A stretch of 64,000 nucleotides of DNA from Caproiciproducens sp. CPB-2. Lineage in GTDB: Bacteria > Bacillota > Clostridia > Oscillospirales > Acutalibacteraceae. The notes under the pieces are model-generated. The model worked only from the letters and a program-made list of their open reading frames with translations. It did not search any database and was not told the origin of the DNA. The DNA lies in NCBI RefSeq assembly GCF_036287215.1, contig NZ_CP142860.1, positions 930,001-994,000 on the forward strand, written 5' to 3'. Both the position numbers and the translations under genes were made by a program. Positions 63,936 to 64,000 of the stretch are shown here, piece after piece (the first letter of the stretch is position 1; every line of letters begins with the position of its first letter).

Positions 63936-64000
63936 TCAATAGAAACAATAAAATAATACACCGGCTGGCCGCCGTTGACGAGCGTAACCTCGGTTTCGTT
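63932..64000 (-). CDS. fakA: C-terminal end of a FakA/YloV-like protein (partial)
   Basis: The minus-strand frame entering from the right edge gives 22 residues, ending GGQPVYYFIVSIE, then TGA overlapping the recG start. This ending resembles that of the fatty acid kinase subunit FakA (YloV, DAK-type ATP domain), whose gene lies close to recG in Bacillus. Only the tail is visible, so the call rests on the end motif and gene order. Confidence 0.6.
   Translation of the reverse strand, partial: NETEVTLVNGGQPVYYFIVSIE

Overview
The window looks like chromosomal DNA of a low-to-mid GC Gram-positive anaerobe of the Clostridia, probably Oscillospiraceae or a relative. This rests on Bacillus-type promoters and Shine-Dalgarno sites, a leucine T-box, a GlcT-type antitermination leader, an L10 leader, the glgB-glgC-glgD-glgA order, a SpoIID-like protein and a DUF1934-argS pair. 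The genus is a guess. I see no phage, insertion sequence, CRISPR array, tRNA or rRNA.

Layout. 1-3.2 kb: the end of an unknown gene, then a MORN-repeat protein and a partly degenerate metallo-beta-lactamase-fold protein with a cysteine-rich tail, followed by a cluster of palindromic repeats. 3.3-9.3 kb: an envelope locus with a large acidic secreted protein behind a long, apparently folded 5' leader, then an MBOAT acyltransferase and a DHHW-family partner. 9.3-11.4 kb: general PTS proteins HPr and EI. 11.4-13.8 kb: a CadC-type repressor and a Cd/Zn/Pb P-type ATPase. 14.2-20.3 kb: an oligopeptide ABC operon. 20.5-25.3 kb: a branched-chain amino acid ABC operon. 25.4-30.4 kb: SpoIID-like protein, citrate synthase, a membrane protein and GAPDH. 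30.5-33.7 kb (minus strand): glcT, EIIBC and EIIA under one antitermination leader. 34-39.9 kb: glycogen synthesis. 39.9-43.3 kb: GH3 hexosaminidase, a small unknown protein, an XRE regulator and a histidine phosphatase. 43.3-47.6 kb: leucine T-box, leuA, leuB, azlC, azlD. 47.6-49.4 kb: a deaminase, rsmA and a small membrane protein. 49.4-54.8 kb (minus strand): ddl, murI, DUF1934, argS and a homocysteine-methyltransferase-like gene. 55-59.5 kb: an unknown gene, then rpmG-secE-nusG-rplK-rplA-rplJ-rplL. 59.5-64 kb: a D,D-carboxypeptidase, a metallophosphoesterase, recG and the end of a fakA-like gene.

The genes suggest sugar uptake by PTS feeding glycolysis and glycogen storage, uptake of peptides and branched-chain amino acids, and leucine synthesis and export controlled by charged tRNA-Leu. 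Envelope functions recur (surface protein, acyl transfer, peptidoglycan precursor synthesis and trimming).

The least explained parts are the MORN plus MBL gene pair, the folded leader ahead of the surface protein, an HPr without the usual regulatory serine, and a terminator-bearing leader before citrate synthase. Most other regions are ordinary core metabolism. Start codons were chosen from Shine-Dalgarno spacing and, where visible, promoter position.
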